From Paenibacillus sp. FSL R10-2782 (lineage in GTDB: Bacteria; Bacillota; Bacilli; Paenibacillales; Paenibacillaceae), in assembly GCF_038592985.1 (NCBI RefSeq), contig NZ_CP151951.1, positions 611,001-675,000 on the forward strand: 64,000 bases of DNA. Direction: 5' to 3'. The notes under the pieces were generated by a model. It was not told where the DNA came from and searched no databases. It saw nothing but the letters and a program-made list of their open reading frames with translations. Positions 1 to 9,023 of this stretch are shown piece after piece (positions within the stretch are counted from its first letter, which is position 1; every line of letters begins with the position of its first letter). Both the position numbers and the translations under genes were made by a program.

Positions 1-2
1 CA

Positions 3-1262
<1,260 letters not shown>

Positions 1263-1377
1263 TTAAGTGAGCAGAGGCCAGCGGCGTTGGCTTGTTGAGC
1301 AAAGTGTGACAGAGCATGTGTGGAGGAGTTTATAAGAGGTTTTTCAAACCGGATCGCTTTTCGGTTTGTTGTTAATC

Positions 1378-1404
1378 AGGTGGGGGGCAACCTCCACCTT
1401 TTTT
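1378..1404 (+). terminator. Intrinsic terminator after metY
   Basis: AGGTGGGGG pairs with CCTCCACCT (8 of 9) around a GCAA loop and is followed by six T. It separates metY from the next promoter, which starts 27 bases later. Confidence 0.75.
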
Positions 1405-1430
1405 GGCGTCTAGGTTATGGAGAAATAGCA

Positions 1431-1475
1431 TTGACAACATACCCCCATAGGTATATATTATACCCCATAGGGTAT
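1431..1475 (+). promoter_or_regulatory. SigA promoter with twin CsoR/CstR-type operators
   Basis: The -35 box TTGACA (1431-1436) and the -10 box TATATT (1454-1459) are 17 bases apart. Two near-palindromes overlap and follow the -10: ATACCCCCATAGGTAT at 1439-1454 and ATACCCCATAGGGTAT at 1460-1475. ATACC...GGTAT inverted repeats are typical of CsoR-family sites, including the persulfide sensor CstR. The sulfur-handling gene just downstream favours CstR over the copper sensor CsoR. No such regulator gene is in the window. A strong AAGGAGG (1478-1484) follows. Confidence 0.82.
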
Positions 1476-1492
1476 ATAAGGAGGAAGAAGAA

Positions 1493-3490
1493 ATGGGCAG
1501 AAAGATAGTTATTATTGGTGGGGTAGCAGGTGGAGCTTCTGCTGCGGCGAGATTGCGTAGATGGAACGAGGAAGACGAGATTATAATGTTTGAGCGCGGA
1601 GAGCATGTTTCTTTTGCGAACTGTGGTCTTCCTTACTATATTGGCGGCACGATCCATGCGCGGGAGAAACTGTTTCTCCAGACACCTCAAGGGATTCGGG
1701 AGCGTTTTAATATAGATGTACGGGTGCTCACCGAAGTAATCGAAATAGACCGGGAGCAGAAGCTCATTCACTTTCGTGATGTGATGACAGGGAAAAAGGG
1801 AGCGCAACCGTACGATATGGTGGTTTTGTCGCCAGGTGCCAGACCGATGATACCGGATATTCCAGGATTAAACGAAGCCACTAATCTATTTACGCTAAGA
1901 AATATTCCTGACACGGACGTGATTAAGGCATATGTAGATGAAAAGCATCCGCGACATGCCACTGTCATCGGCGGCGGATTTATCGGGCTGGAGATGGCTG
2001 AGAATCTGCGGGAGCGAGGACTTGCGGTAACGATTATCGACCAAGGAGAACAATTGCTTCATCCGCTAGATCCTGAAATGGCTAGACTGGTGGAACAGCA
2101 TATGAAGCTGAACGGGGTGGAGGTGCATTTAAAGGAAGGGGTCGCGGCTTTTGCAGATCAGGGTACACGGCTCCGTTTGGCTTCCGGAGGTATGCTTCGG
2201 ACGGATTTGGTTATTCTTGCGATTGGTGTTGTTCCCGAAAATGAGCTGGCCAAGCAAAGCGGACTGAAGCTTGGTTTTCGCGGGGCTATTCAGGTGAACG
2301 CCCAACTGCAAACCAGTGATCCGGCCATTTATGCGGTAGGCGACGCCATTCAGGTCAAGGATCGCAATCACGGTTTTGCAACGATGGTATCGCTGGCTTG
2401 GGGAGCCAATCGGCAGGGGCGTTTGGTGGCGGATCATATGAACGGCCAGGCCATTTCTTATGATGGCGCGCTCGGAACGTCCGTGATTAAGACGTTTGCC
2501 TTGACAGCAGCATCTACAGGCAATAATGAAAAAACATTGCTGCGGCTGGGTGTTCCCTATAAGGCTGTTCATATTCATCCCGCTTCGCATGCAGGTTATT
2601 ATCCTGGGGCATCGCCCATTTCCATGAAGCTGCTCTTTAACCCGGAAACAGGAATGATATACGGGGCACAGGCCGTTGGAGCAGATGGGGTAGACAAAAG
2701 AATTGATGTGATTGCAACCGCCATTCGTGGACATTTGGGGGTGCGTGAGTTGGCTGATATCGAACTTGCTTATGCACCTCCGTATTCTTCAGCCAAAGAT
2801 CCTGTCAATATGGCTGGTTATGTGGCTTCGAATATCATGGATGGGCTGGTCCACACGATGCAATGGCATGAAGTCGATGATTTTTACTGCACAGGCGGCG
2901 TTATTATTGATGTCAGGGATGAGGTGGAGCTGCAAGCAGGAGTCATTCCGGGTTCTATCCATATTCCTTTGGCAGAGCTGAGAGGACGAATGTCGGAAAT
3001 CCCCCATGATCAAGAGATCGCGGTATCCTGTCAGGTCGGCTTACGGGGCTATATTGCGGCTCGAATGCTGACCCAATACGGGTATCGGGTGAGAAACGTT
3101 GATGGTGGCTACAAGACATATTCAGTTATGGCAGAACGGAATTCTGATTCTGATCTGCCTATAGGGAGTGAGAAGGACGAGGAAGCTAAAGATGGGTCCG
3201 GCGTTCCTTCGAGAGTTGGGGAAGAATTCGTAGGTCCCCACACAGAGCCGACCCTGCTGGATGCTTGTGGATTGCAATGTCCCGGTCCTATTCTCAAGGT
3301 ATATGAAGCCGTTAAGGCTATGGAAGAAGGACAAAAACTGGAGGTTACAGCAACCGATTTCGGTTTTGCGAGAGATATTGAAGCATGGTGCCTTAAAACC
3401 GGGAATACGCTGGAATCTCTGGGAGTGTCTCATGACAAGGTTAAGGCTGTAGTGCGCAAAACAGATCAAGGACGACGGTTTTTAAAATAG
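1493..3490 (+). CDS. CoA-disulfide/CoA-persulfide reductase fused to rhodanese and TusA domains
   Basis: FAD- and NAD(P)H-dependent pyridine nucleotide-disulfide oxidoreductase of the CoADR/CoAPR type. The N-terminus carries the dinucleotide-binding GGVAGGASAA and the single active-site Cys44 in SFANCGLPYYIGG. A second nucleotide-binding motif (GGGFIGLEMAE) follows, then a dimerisation domain to about residue 450. A rhodanese domain occupies about 460-545, with active Cys513 in VSCQVGLRG. A TusA-like domain (about 585-660) carries CGLQCPGP with Cys592 and Cys596. At 665 residues it is about 100 longer than two-domain CoADR-rhodanese proteins because of the TusA part. It probably reduces CoA persulfide or relays sulfane sulfur during sulfide stress, consistent with the CstR-type operators. 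The start has AAGGAGG eight bases upstream. Confidence 0.9.
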   Translation: MGRKIVIIGGVAGGASAAARLRRWNEEDEIIMFERGEHVSFANCGLPYYIGGTIHAREKLFLQTPQGIRERFNIDVRVLTEVIEIDREQKLIHFRDVMTGKKGAQPYDMVVLSPGARPMIPDIPGLNEATNLFTLRNIPDTDVIKAYVDEKHPRHATVIGGGFIGLEMAENLRERGLAVTIIDQGEQLLHPLDPEMARLVEQHMKLNGVEVHLKEGVAAFADQGTRLRLASGGMLRTDLVILAIGVVPENELAKQSGLKLGFRGAIQVNAQLQTSDPAIYAVGDAIQVKDRNHGFATMVSLAWGANRQGRLVADHMNGQAISYDGALGTSVIKTFALTAASTGNNEKTLLRLGVPYKAVHIHPASHAGYYPGASPISMKLLFNPETGMIYGAQAVGADGVDKRIDVIATAIRGHLGVRELADIELAYAPPYSSAKDPVNMAGYVASNIMDGLVHTMQWHEVDDFYCTGGVIIDVRDEVELQAGVIPGSIHIPLAELRGRMSEIPHDQEIAVSCQVGLRGYIAARMLTQYGYRVRNVDGGYKTYSVMAERNSDSDLPIGSEKDEEAKDGSGVPSRVGEEFVGPHTEPTLLDACGLQCPGPILKVYEAVKAMEEGQKLEVTATDFGFARDIEAWCLKTGNTLESLGVSHDKVKAVVRKTDQGRRFLK

Positions 3491-3843
3491 TTCATAACCC
3501 ATCCAATGTGATTGAGATAGTCTGTCACTTCGCCGTGCAGGGCACCAAAAAAAGTATCTTGAAGCTCTACGTCAACGGTACCTTTTTTCGCCAGTGCATG
3601 GTAAGCCTGCTTAAGCTCCTCTTCGCTGTCAAAGTCGAGAATGATTTGTACATGCTGCGCTTTTAGCGGTTTACCGTAGGAATCGGAAAAATGGACGTGA
3701 CTGCTGCCGAGGTGAAGCTCAGCGTGTAAAAGCTTGCCTTCTTGCTTGTTCAGCACTTTAATTTCTCCGCCCAAAACAGACTGATAATAATCCACCGTTT
3801 GCTGGACATCGTTTACAATGACAAAAGGACTTGCGCTTCTCAT
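3466..3843 (-). CDS. VOC-family (glyoxalase/bleomycin-resistance fold) protein
   Basis: A single 125-residue vicinal-oxygen-chelate domain, seen from SASPFVIVNDVQQTVDYYQSVLGG at the N-terminus and the paired beta-alpha-beta pattern. Ligand residues such as His in LLHAELHLG and Glu/His in the second half (ALHGEVTDY) suggest metal binding, but the substrate is unknown. It resembles PhnB/YwbC-like orphans more than true glyoxalase I. The 3' end overlaps the convergent sulfur-reductase gene by 25 bases. Start ATG at 3843 has a GAAGGAGATG-type site just upstream on the minus strand. Confidence 0.8.
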   Translation of the reverse strand: MRSASPFVIVNDVQQTVDYYQSVLGGEIKVLNKQEGKLLHAELHLGSSHVHFSDSYGKPLKAQHVQIILDFDSEEELKQAYHALAKKGTVDVELQDTFFGALHGEVTDYLNHIGWVMNYFKNRRP

Positions 3844-4013
3844 GGGTTCATCTCCTTCGAGGTCTTTATGTAGTTAGTATACATTATTTACGTTGCTGAC
3901 AGAGTTTACCCCTTTTCATTTCAAATTATGGCTTGGTTCACTGTGTGACGTCTGTTACAATAGAAGGGACATTTACGAATGGATAGAAAAAAGATCGGAC
4001 GGTGAGCATTTGT

Positions 4014-4307
4014 ATGCTGTGGGAAGCGACTATATATTTTGTGATTTTGGTAATTTCCGCTCTAAGCGTGATTGCGGTATCAGGTAGCCGGAGGACTGCG
4101 AGTACCATTCTTCTGGTGCCCATCGTTTTATTTTGTACGATATTTATGGTGCAAGGTTCAGTACTTACAGCGATGAAGCACCCGACGATGGGAGCTAATG
4201 TGGGTTCGGGAATGGCATTTTTAACAACTTGGGTAGTTACCGGAATATTGTTTGCTGTGACGATTGTGATTACTTTCGTTAAATATAGCAGGAAGAACAA
4301 GGCGTAA
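4014..4307 (+). CDS. Small three-helix membrane protein, unknown function
   Basis: A 97-residue protein with three hydrophobic stretches (about residues 4-22, 30-50 and 66-90) and a basic tail (KYSRKNKA). I do not recognise a family. ATG 4014 is preferred because GGTGAG lies seven bases upstream; an in-frame GTG at 4002 would add four residues. A terminator follows directly, so it is probably monocistronic. Confidence 0.62.
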   Translation: MLWEATIYFVILVISALSVIAVSGSRRTASTILLVPIVLFCTIFMVQGSVLTAMKHPTMGANVGSGMAFLTTWVVTGILFAVTIVITFVKYSRKNKA

Positions 4308-4330
4308 TTCAGCCTTAACCTCAGATGAAT

Positions 4331-4365
4331 CAGGGCTTGCGGTCATTTGCCGAAAGCCCTTTTTG
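4331..4365 (+). terminator. Intrinsic terminator
   Basis: AGGGCTT and CGG pair with CCG and AAGCCCT around a short loop, followed by TTTTTG. It ends the preceding membrane-protein gene. Confidence 0.8.
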
Positions 4366-4502
4366 TATTTAATTAGCATGTACCGATTTACCTCAGTAAG
4401 ATACCTGTTGTGGAGCGTTTGGAAAAAAATAGAGCTGGATTTCAAAAAGAGGTTTACAGGCTTAGTTGGGAAGTGTATACATATAGTAAGGAGGCGATTG
4501 CC

Positions 4503-4625
4503 ATGAGTGATCGTGCATTTCATTTGTTCTATATTATTTTCCTGACGGTTCTGGCATTAGGAAGCGTTGGTGGAATCGTCTGGTGGCTGCGTTCTATCGG
4601 TCGTCAGGAGAAAGAAAAAAACTGA
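4503..4625 (+). CDS. 40-residue single-span membrane peptide
   Basis: The short protein MSDRAFHLFY... has one hydrophobic helix (about residues 8-29, ending in VWWLR) and a charged tail RQEKEKN. An ideal AAGGAGG (4488-4494) lies eight bases before ATG, and a hairpin terminator follows. This supports a real small gene despite its size. The family is unknown; a small sporulation or stress membrane peptide is possible but unproven. Confidence 0.6.
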   Translation: MSDRAFHLFYIIFLTVLALGSVGGIVWWLRSIGRQEKEKN

Positions 4626-4649
4626 ATTTGAACCGGACCGTAAAAGTCC

Positions 4650-4682
4650 AAAATGCAGCTTCCAGTAGGAGGGTGCATTTTT
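4650..4682 (+). terminator. Hairpin terminator after the 40-residue gene
   Basis: AAAATGCA pairs with TGCATTTT, with an inner CTTCC/GGAGG helix, and ends in a short T run. It lies just upstream of the SOS-box promoter. Confidence 0.6.
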
Positions 4683-4685
4683 ATG

Positions 4686-4708
4686 TGCTATAATGGGAAC
4701 ATATGTTC
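4686..4708 (+). promoter_or_regulatory. Extended -10 promoter with SOS (LexA) box
   Basis: TGCTATAAT (4686-4694) is an extended -10 element with no good -35. Three bases later the perfect palindrome GAACATATGTTC (4697-4708) matches the Gram-positive LexA/DinR core GAAC-N4-GTTC. A repressor bound here would cover the transcription start of the LexA-like gene at 4730. Confidence 0.8.
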
Positions 4709-4729
4709 TTTATAGTGGGAGGAAAGATG

Positions 4730-5038
4730 ATGTTGCCTGATTTGGAACGAAAGCTGTTACGGATTCTGTATAACTATTTTGCCCAGCATCGCCATATGCC
4801 GACGATGAACGAATTGACTGTCAAAACGGGGAAGAGGGACAGTGAGATTACAGCCGCTTTGCGGCATATGGAACAGGAGCGTTATATTACATGGGAAAAT
4901 AACTCCAGTACTCAGCATGTGGTTTTACTGGAAGGATGGGAGCGGCCTTCGACGGATCAAGTCACCCGCCCGGAAACAGGGCGATCAACTACGCCAACCA
5001 CGTCGCAGGGCGGCACGGAATACTGGACGAATTATTAG
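4730..5038 (+). CDS. LexA-like winged-helix DNA-binding protein without protease domain
   Basis: A 102-residue protein whose first about 70 residues (MLPDLERKLLRILYNYF, MPTMNELTVKTGK, EITAALRHMEQERYITWE) follow the LexA DNA-binding-domain pattern: helix, turn-helix, wing. The C-terminal tail is Thr/Ser/Gly-rich and disordered, with no Ser-Lys autocleavage peptidase. ATG 4730 is chosen over ATG 4727 because GGAGG (4718-4722) is then seven bases away. The consensus SOS box upstream implies induction by DNA damage. It may modulate the SOS response or act as an accessory regulator; its targets are unknown. Confidence 0.72.
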   Translation: MLPDLERKLLRILYNYFAQHRHMPTMNELTVKTGKRDSEITAALRHMEQERYITWENNSSTQHVVLLEGWERPSTDQVTRPETGRSTTPTTSQGGTEYWTNY

Positions 5039-5095
5039 AGTAGAACACAAAGCTGGAAAATTAATGAGTTTTTAAGGTGCATATCATTTAGTTTT

Positions 5096-5180
5096 AAGAA
5101 AGGGGGACTATAATGACCCTATTAACCCCTTTTTGATCAAGCTATAGGCCCTGCCGATGTATCGGAAGGGTCATTTTTTT
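5096..5180 (+). promoter_or_regulatory. Structured leader: 7-codon ORF plus terminator (attenuator-like)
   Basis: AAGGGGG (5100-5106) lies six bases before the short ORF ATG...TGA at 5113-5136 (MTLLTPF). AAAGGGG (5099-5105) can pair with CCCCTTT inside that ORF (5126-5132). A terminator hairpin follows: CCCT/AGGG plus CCGA/TCGG, 5149-5170, then T7. The ORF start ATGACCCT (5113-5120) is perfectly complementary to AGGGTCAT (5167-5174) on the terminator 3' side. Terminator and pseudoknot-like forms therefore exclude each other. This arrangement resembles translation-controlled attenuators of antibiotic-resistance genes. No clear downstream gene is seen. Confidence 0.5.
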
Positions 5181-5189
5181 GTTCATAGA

Positions 5190-5810
5190 TGCTCTCGGCG
5201 GTGCTACTGGATATATATATGGACACTAAAAATCCCCCGGGGATCATCCGGAGGATGGGTGCAGCTTGCGTATACTGCACGGCCTGCTCGAACTTCATGG
5301 TTCGACGGCATCATATATGTTCAACCCCTGCTGCCTTGCATAATATGGTCAGCATGTTCATAAGGGGCAGTCCGATTCCACTGCTCATTTTCCAAACGAC
5401 AAAAGCCCTACCTCTCTTTCGTCCTTGCGGCTCCGATGACCGCGCCAGTGTGAATGTGAAAATCTTCGGCAAAAGCTCAAAATTCTACATTAGGGTTATA
5501 CATAAAATTTGGAGAAGCTCCATGCGGTGATTAGGAGTAATAGCTTGTTGCGCGGAATCCTATGGGGTTTAATACATACTCTAATAGTATAGCAAGAACG
5601 ATTCTAAAATGCAAGGTTGCAATTTCTTCGCCTCGTGAAGAGCAGAGGCAGCGTGTTGCACAATTAAATGTTTACACTCGCAGGTGAGAAATGTAGACGA
5701 ACGTAAGTGTTTCATTCTATATGATTAAAAGGCGCTTATAGGATTTGTGCAAATTGCTCAAGCAAGAAGGTTAACTTTTGCCGACCGGACTCCGATATTG
5801 AATAAACAAG
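5190..5810. other. Gene-poor stretch after the leader
   Basis: No convincing gene on either strand. A 113-codon plus-strand ORF (5189-5530) has no ribosome-binding site and an unusual composition. On the minus strand a stop-free stretch of about 50 codons (about 5330-5500) is more protein-like but lacks a start and ends in stops. Both may be remnants of a decayed gene. Bases 5531-5810 are AT-rich upstream sequence of the HD-GYP gene. Confidence 0.4.
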
Positions 5811-5849
5811 ATGTTTTGTGAGTGTACGGATGAAAAGAGGGGTAGCATT

Positions 5850-7352
5850 TTGCCGATCTATAAGCGTTTTATTCAGTATGTTATCCTGAACTATATTATA
5901 GGATCGTTTATCGCTGTTCTGTTGGTAGGCGCGATTTTTATATTTTCCACGTTAAATGTAGCCCGTTATGAATTTTTAGGTCTTATGAAGATCATTGCTT
6001 TTTCCAGTATCATTATGATTGTATGTGAAACGCTGGTATTTCGGATGCATCTGAGACCAGTTCGTCATTTTTTTCTGGATGAGTGGACGACGTTCGAGGA
6101 TGTAGAAGCGATGTATATACGGATTCACCGTCTGCCTAATCTTTCTGTGTTACGTATTATGGGACCGCATTTGCTCGGTTTTTCCATCCCGGCAGCTGGT
6201 ATAGCTATATGGATGATTCATACCGGACAGCTCACCTTGCCCTTCTATTATGTGGGGATTGCCTGTATAGGGGCTTGTCTGGTCGCTTCGATGCACGCGA
6301 TGATTGAATTTTTCCTGACAATGAGGGCGATCCGTCCGTTGCTAATAGAAATTAGAGACCGGACTTATCAGAAACATGGAATTAACCTATCGCTTCGGGG
6401 ACGGGTGTTACTATCACTCCGGCACAAATTTCAGTTGAGTGCAACGTTGATTGGTGCATTTCCGCTTTTTTTGTTTTGCCTGGCTACGCAGATTCGGCTG
6501 GAACGTCTGAATGAAGCGCTTTCCAACTCCTATTGGCTATGGGCGGGCACGATTTTACTATTTGGTGTGGCCTTTGCTTATCTGGGAGGATGGCTGTTAA
6601 CCCGTGAGATTGAGCAGCCGATTCACCATTTGCTGGAAAAGATGAATGAAGTGAAGGAAGGATGTCTGTACGATAAGGCTAAAGATTTGTACTCTGACGA
6701 GTTTGCGAAGCTGGTTGAAGGCTTTAACATCATGGTCGAGGGATTGAAGGAACGGGAAGACAAGAATAGTCAGCTATTGGAAAGCTATTTTACCACCTTG
6801 GCGGCAGCGCTGGATGCGAGAGATACCTATACCGCAGGGCATTCTTTGCGTGTGGCTGAATATTCGGTGATTATTGGGCGAAGAGGCGGCTTGAACGAGA
6901 CGGAGCTTGACCTTTTGCGCAAAACAGCATTGCTGCATGATATAGGCAAAATCGGTGTGGCCGATGCCGTGCTGCTCAAGGATGGTCAGCTGACGGACGA
7001 GGAATTTGACCAGATTAAAATGCACCCGGTTATGGGAGAAAGCATTCTTCGCCAAGTGGAGCCGGCATATGCCATGGCTCCTTATTTGCCCGGTGTGCGT
7101 TCGCACCATGAGCGTTATGATGGCAAAGGATATCCAGACCAACTCTGCGGAGAAGATATCCCGTTATTTGGGAGGATCATTGCCGTAGCAGATGCGTATG
7201 ATGCGATGACGTCTGACCGCCCATATCGGAAGGGTATGCCTAAAGAAAAAGCGATTATGATATTGGAAGAGGGAAAAGGAACCCAGTGGGACCCTTACTT
7301 TGCCGAATTATTTGTCGATGAATGGCGCCGGAACAAAGGCATCATGAGTTGA
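5850..7352 (+). CDS. Membrane HD-GYP domain protein (probable c-di-GMP phosphodiesterase)
   Basis: A 500-residue protein with about six hydrophobic helices in the first 255 residues and a HAMP-like linker (EIEQPIHHLLEKMNEVKEG). A complete HD-GYP domain follows, with HDIGK (His363-Asp364) and HHERYDGKGYP (about 418-428). All metal and GYP signature residues are present, so it should hydrolyse cyclic di-GMP at the inner membrane. TTG 5850 is preferred because AGAGGGG lies seven bases upstream; the in-frame ATG 5811 lacks a ribosome-binding site. It is followed by a terminator and then a sensor kinase. Confidence 0.9.
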   Translation: MPIYKRFIQYVILNYIIGSFIAVLLVGAIFIFSTLNVARYEFLGLMKIIAFSSIIMIVCETLVFRMHLRPVRHFFLDEWTTFEDVEAMYIRIHRLPNLSVLRIMGPHLLGFSIPAAGIAIWMIHTGQLTLPFYYVGIACIGACLVASMHAMIEFFLTMRAIRPLLIEIRDRTYQKHGINLSLRGRVLLSLRHKFQLSATLIGAFPLFLFCLATQIRLERLNEALSNSYWLWAGTILLFGVAFAYLGGWLLTREIEQPIHHLLEKMNEVKEGCLYDKAKDLYSDEFAKLVEGFNIMVEGLKEREDKNSQLLESYFTTLAAALDARDTYTAGHSLRVAEYSVIIGRRGGLNETELDLLRKTALLHDIGKIGVADAVLLKDGQLTDEEFDQIKMHPVMGESILRQVEPAYAMAPYLPGVRSHHERYDGKGYPDQLCGEDIPLFGRIIAVADAYDAMTSDRPYRKGMPKEKAIMILEEGKGTQWDPYFAELFVDEWRRNKGIMS

Positions 7353-7374
7353 CCCTATACTGTGTATCCACTAG

Positions 7375-7399
7375 GGCGAGCCGTTGCGGTTCGCTTTTT
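7375..7399 (+). terminator. Intrinsic terminator after the HD-GYP gene
   Basis: GCGAGCC pairs with GGTTCGC around a five-base loop, followed by TTTTT. Confidence 0.7.
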
Positions 7400-7526
7400 G
7401 TATATAGAGATGTACGCTCTTTAGGCATGTCGAAGGCTGAAGCTTCATGTTATGATATACGAGAACGGCAAAAGTGGTCTGCATAGGCCTGGCATCCAAT
7501 TTTTCGCGCTATGGGAGTGTGAGTCC

Positions 7527-8972
7527 ATGCAATTTTCAATGATGTTTCTAATGAATCTGGGAATGCTGATTGCCGTTGCCTATGTGGCGAACGTAATTTA
7601 TAAATATGGGTTAAGCCGTACCTCTTCGCAATTTAAATATATTAGTTCAGTACTGCTGGTGGTATTTGGCGGATGGGTTAGCTCTTGCTTCGGTTTTAAC
7701 TTTAGCGAGACGGTTATTTTTGATCTGCGTTTTGTGCCGTTAATTATCGCGGCGTTGGTGTATCCCCGCTCCTATACGCTTATTATTATCGGGGTAGCGA
7801 TCGGACTTACAAGATTTACCTTCGGTATGAATATGGCGGCGTGGGCCGGCTTTCTGAATATGAGCATTCTGGGCGTGCTGTGCGCCGGGTTGAACTACTG
7901 GATGCGCCGTTCCACCTGCCGTCTGATTATTAAGGCATCGGTGACCATTTTAGCGGTTAATATCGTAAATACGTTGAATATTGCCTTTCTGGGCGTCATT
8001 CCATGGCACTATTATGTGGCGGAAGTTGTCCCGCTCACTTTGCCTATCGGCATTGTGCTCAGCTTTTTATTTGCGCTGATTTTACGTGATTTTCAGATGG
8101 AGCAGATGCGTAATTATCAGATTATACAGGCGAATCAGCTATTATCGGAACAGCGCGATGAGTTACAGAAGACGAAAATCATTTTGGAAGAACGGGCCAA
8201 GCAGTTAATGGTGGCTTCCCAATATAAATCCGATTTTTTGGCAACGATGTCGCATGAACTGCGTACACCACTTAATAGCATTATTAATCTGGCGCAGATC
8301 ATCAACGAGCAGGGAACAGAACTGGATGAGGACGAGCTTTACCAGTACAGTGAGCTGATCTATGCCTCTGGGCATGATTTGCTCCAGTTGATCAATGACA
8401 TTCTGGACTTGTCTAAAGTCGAGGCTGGACGGATGGAAATCGTCAGTGAGCAGGTCAGCGTGCGCGAGATTGCGCAGGTGATGATGATGCATTTTGAAGT
8501 CACTGCTAAGGACAAGAAGCTTGAATTCAGCTTGAAGGAGCAGGGCGATATACCGAATGAAATTCGATCCGATCACAAGCGTGTACAGCAAATTTTGCGC
8601 AACCTGTTGTCTAATGCTTTTAAGTTCACTCATGAAGGCTGTGTACTGCTGGAAATCAGCACTCAGCATCTGGAAGGGAAGGAACAGGAGGGAGATTGGG
8701 TTGTATTTGCGGTAAAAGATACGGGCATCGGTATTTCCAAGCTTCAGCAGCATGTTATTTTTGGGGCATTCCAGCAGGCCAACGGTTCCATTAACCGCAA
8801 ATATGGAGGAACCGGACTGGGACTGTCGATTAGCCGTGATTTATCCCGCTTGTTGGGCGGTTTTATCCGTTTGGAGAGTGAGGAGGACAAGGGAAGCACC
8901 TTTTCCCTGTACCTGCCCATGTGTCCGTCTGAAAACAAGGAGGCGGGTGAACAGCCGTTTAAACTAGCCTAA
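7527..8972 (+). CDS. Sensor histidine kinase with 5TM-type membrane sensor
   Basis: A 481-residue membrane kinase. Five to six helices (residues 1-190) resemble the LytS-type 5TM sensor, with the segment FDLRFVPLIIAALVYP. A coiled coil follows, then HisKA with phosphorylatable His243 in MSHELRTPLNS, and an ATPase domain with N box RNLLSNAFKFT, G1 DTGIGIS and G2 GGTGLGLSIS. No response regulator is adjacent, so it is an orphan or signals with a distant partner. ATG 7527 fits the membrane-domain start; an ATG at 7452 would add 25 residues with no membrane character. The ligand is unknown. Confidence 0.87.
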   Translation: MQFSMMFLMNLGMLIAVAYVANVIYKYGLSRTSSQFKYISSVLLVVFGGWVSSCFGFNFSETVIFDLRFVPLIIAALVYPRSYTLIIIGVAIGLTRFTFGMNMAAWAGFLNMSILGVLCAGLNYWMRRSTCRLIIKASVTILAVNIVNTLNIAFLGVIPWHYYVAEVVPLTLPIGIVLSFLFALILRDFQMEQMRNYQIIQANQLLSEQRDELQKTKIILEERAKQLMVASQYKSDFLATMSHELRTPLNSIINLAQIINEQGTELDEDELYQYSELIYASGHDLLQLINDILDLSKVEAGRMEIVSEQVSVREIAQVMMMHFEVTAKDKKLEFSLKEQGDIPNEIRSDHKRVQQILRNLLSNAFKFTHEGCVLLEISTQHLEGKEQEGDWVVFAVKDTGIGISKLQQHVIFGAFQQANGSINRKYGGTGLGLSISRDLSRLLGGFIRLESEEDKGSTFSLYLPMCPSENKEAGEQPFKLA

Positions 8973-9023
8973 TAACACAGGTGCCGGATCAGGTAGGTTA
9001 CACAGGCATAAAGGAGGTCTATC

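Noticed and set aside
2129..2734. 201-codon minus-strand ORF opposite the CoA-persulfide reductase
   Set aside because: The plus strand carries a clear conserved enzyme; the minus frame lacks a ribosome-binding site and domain.
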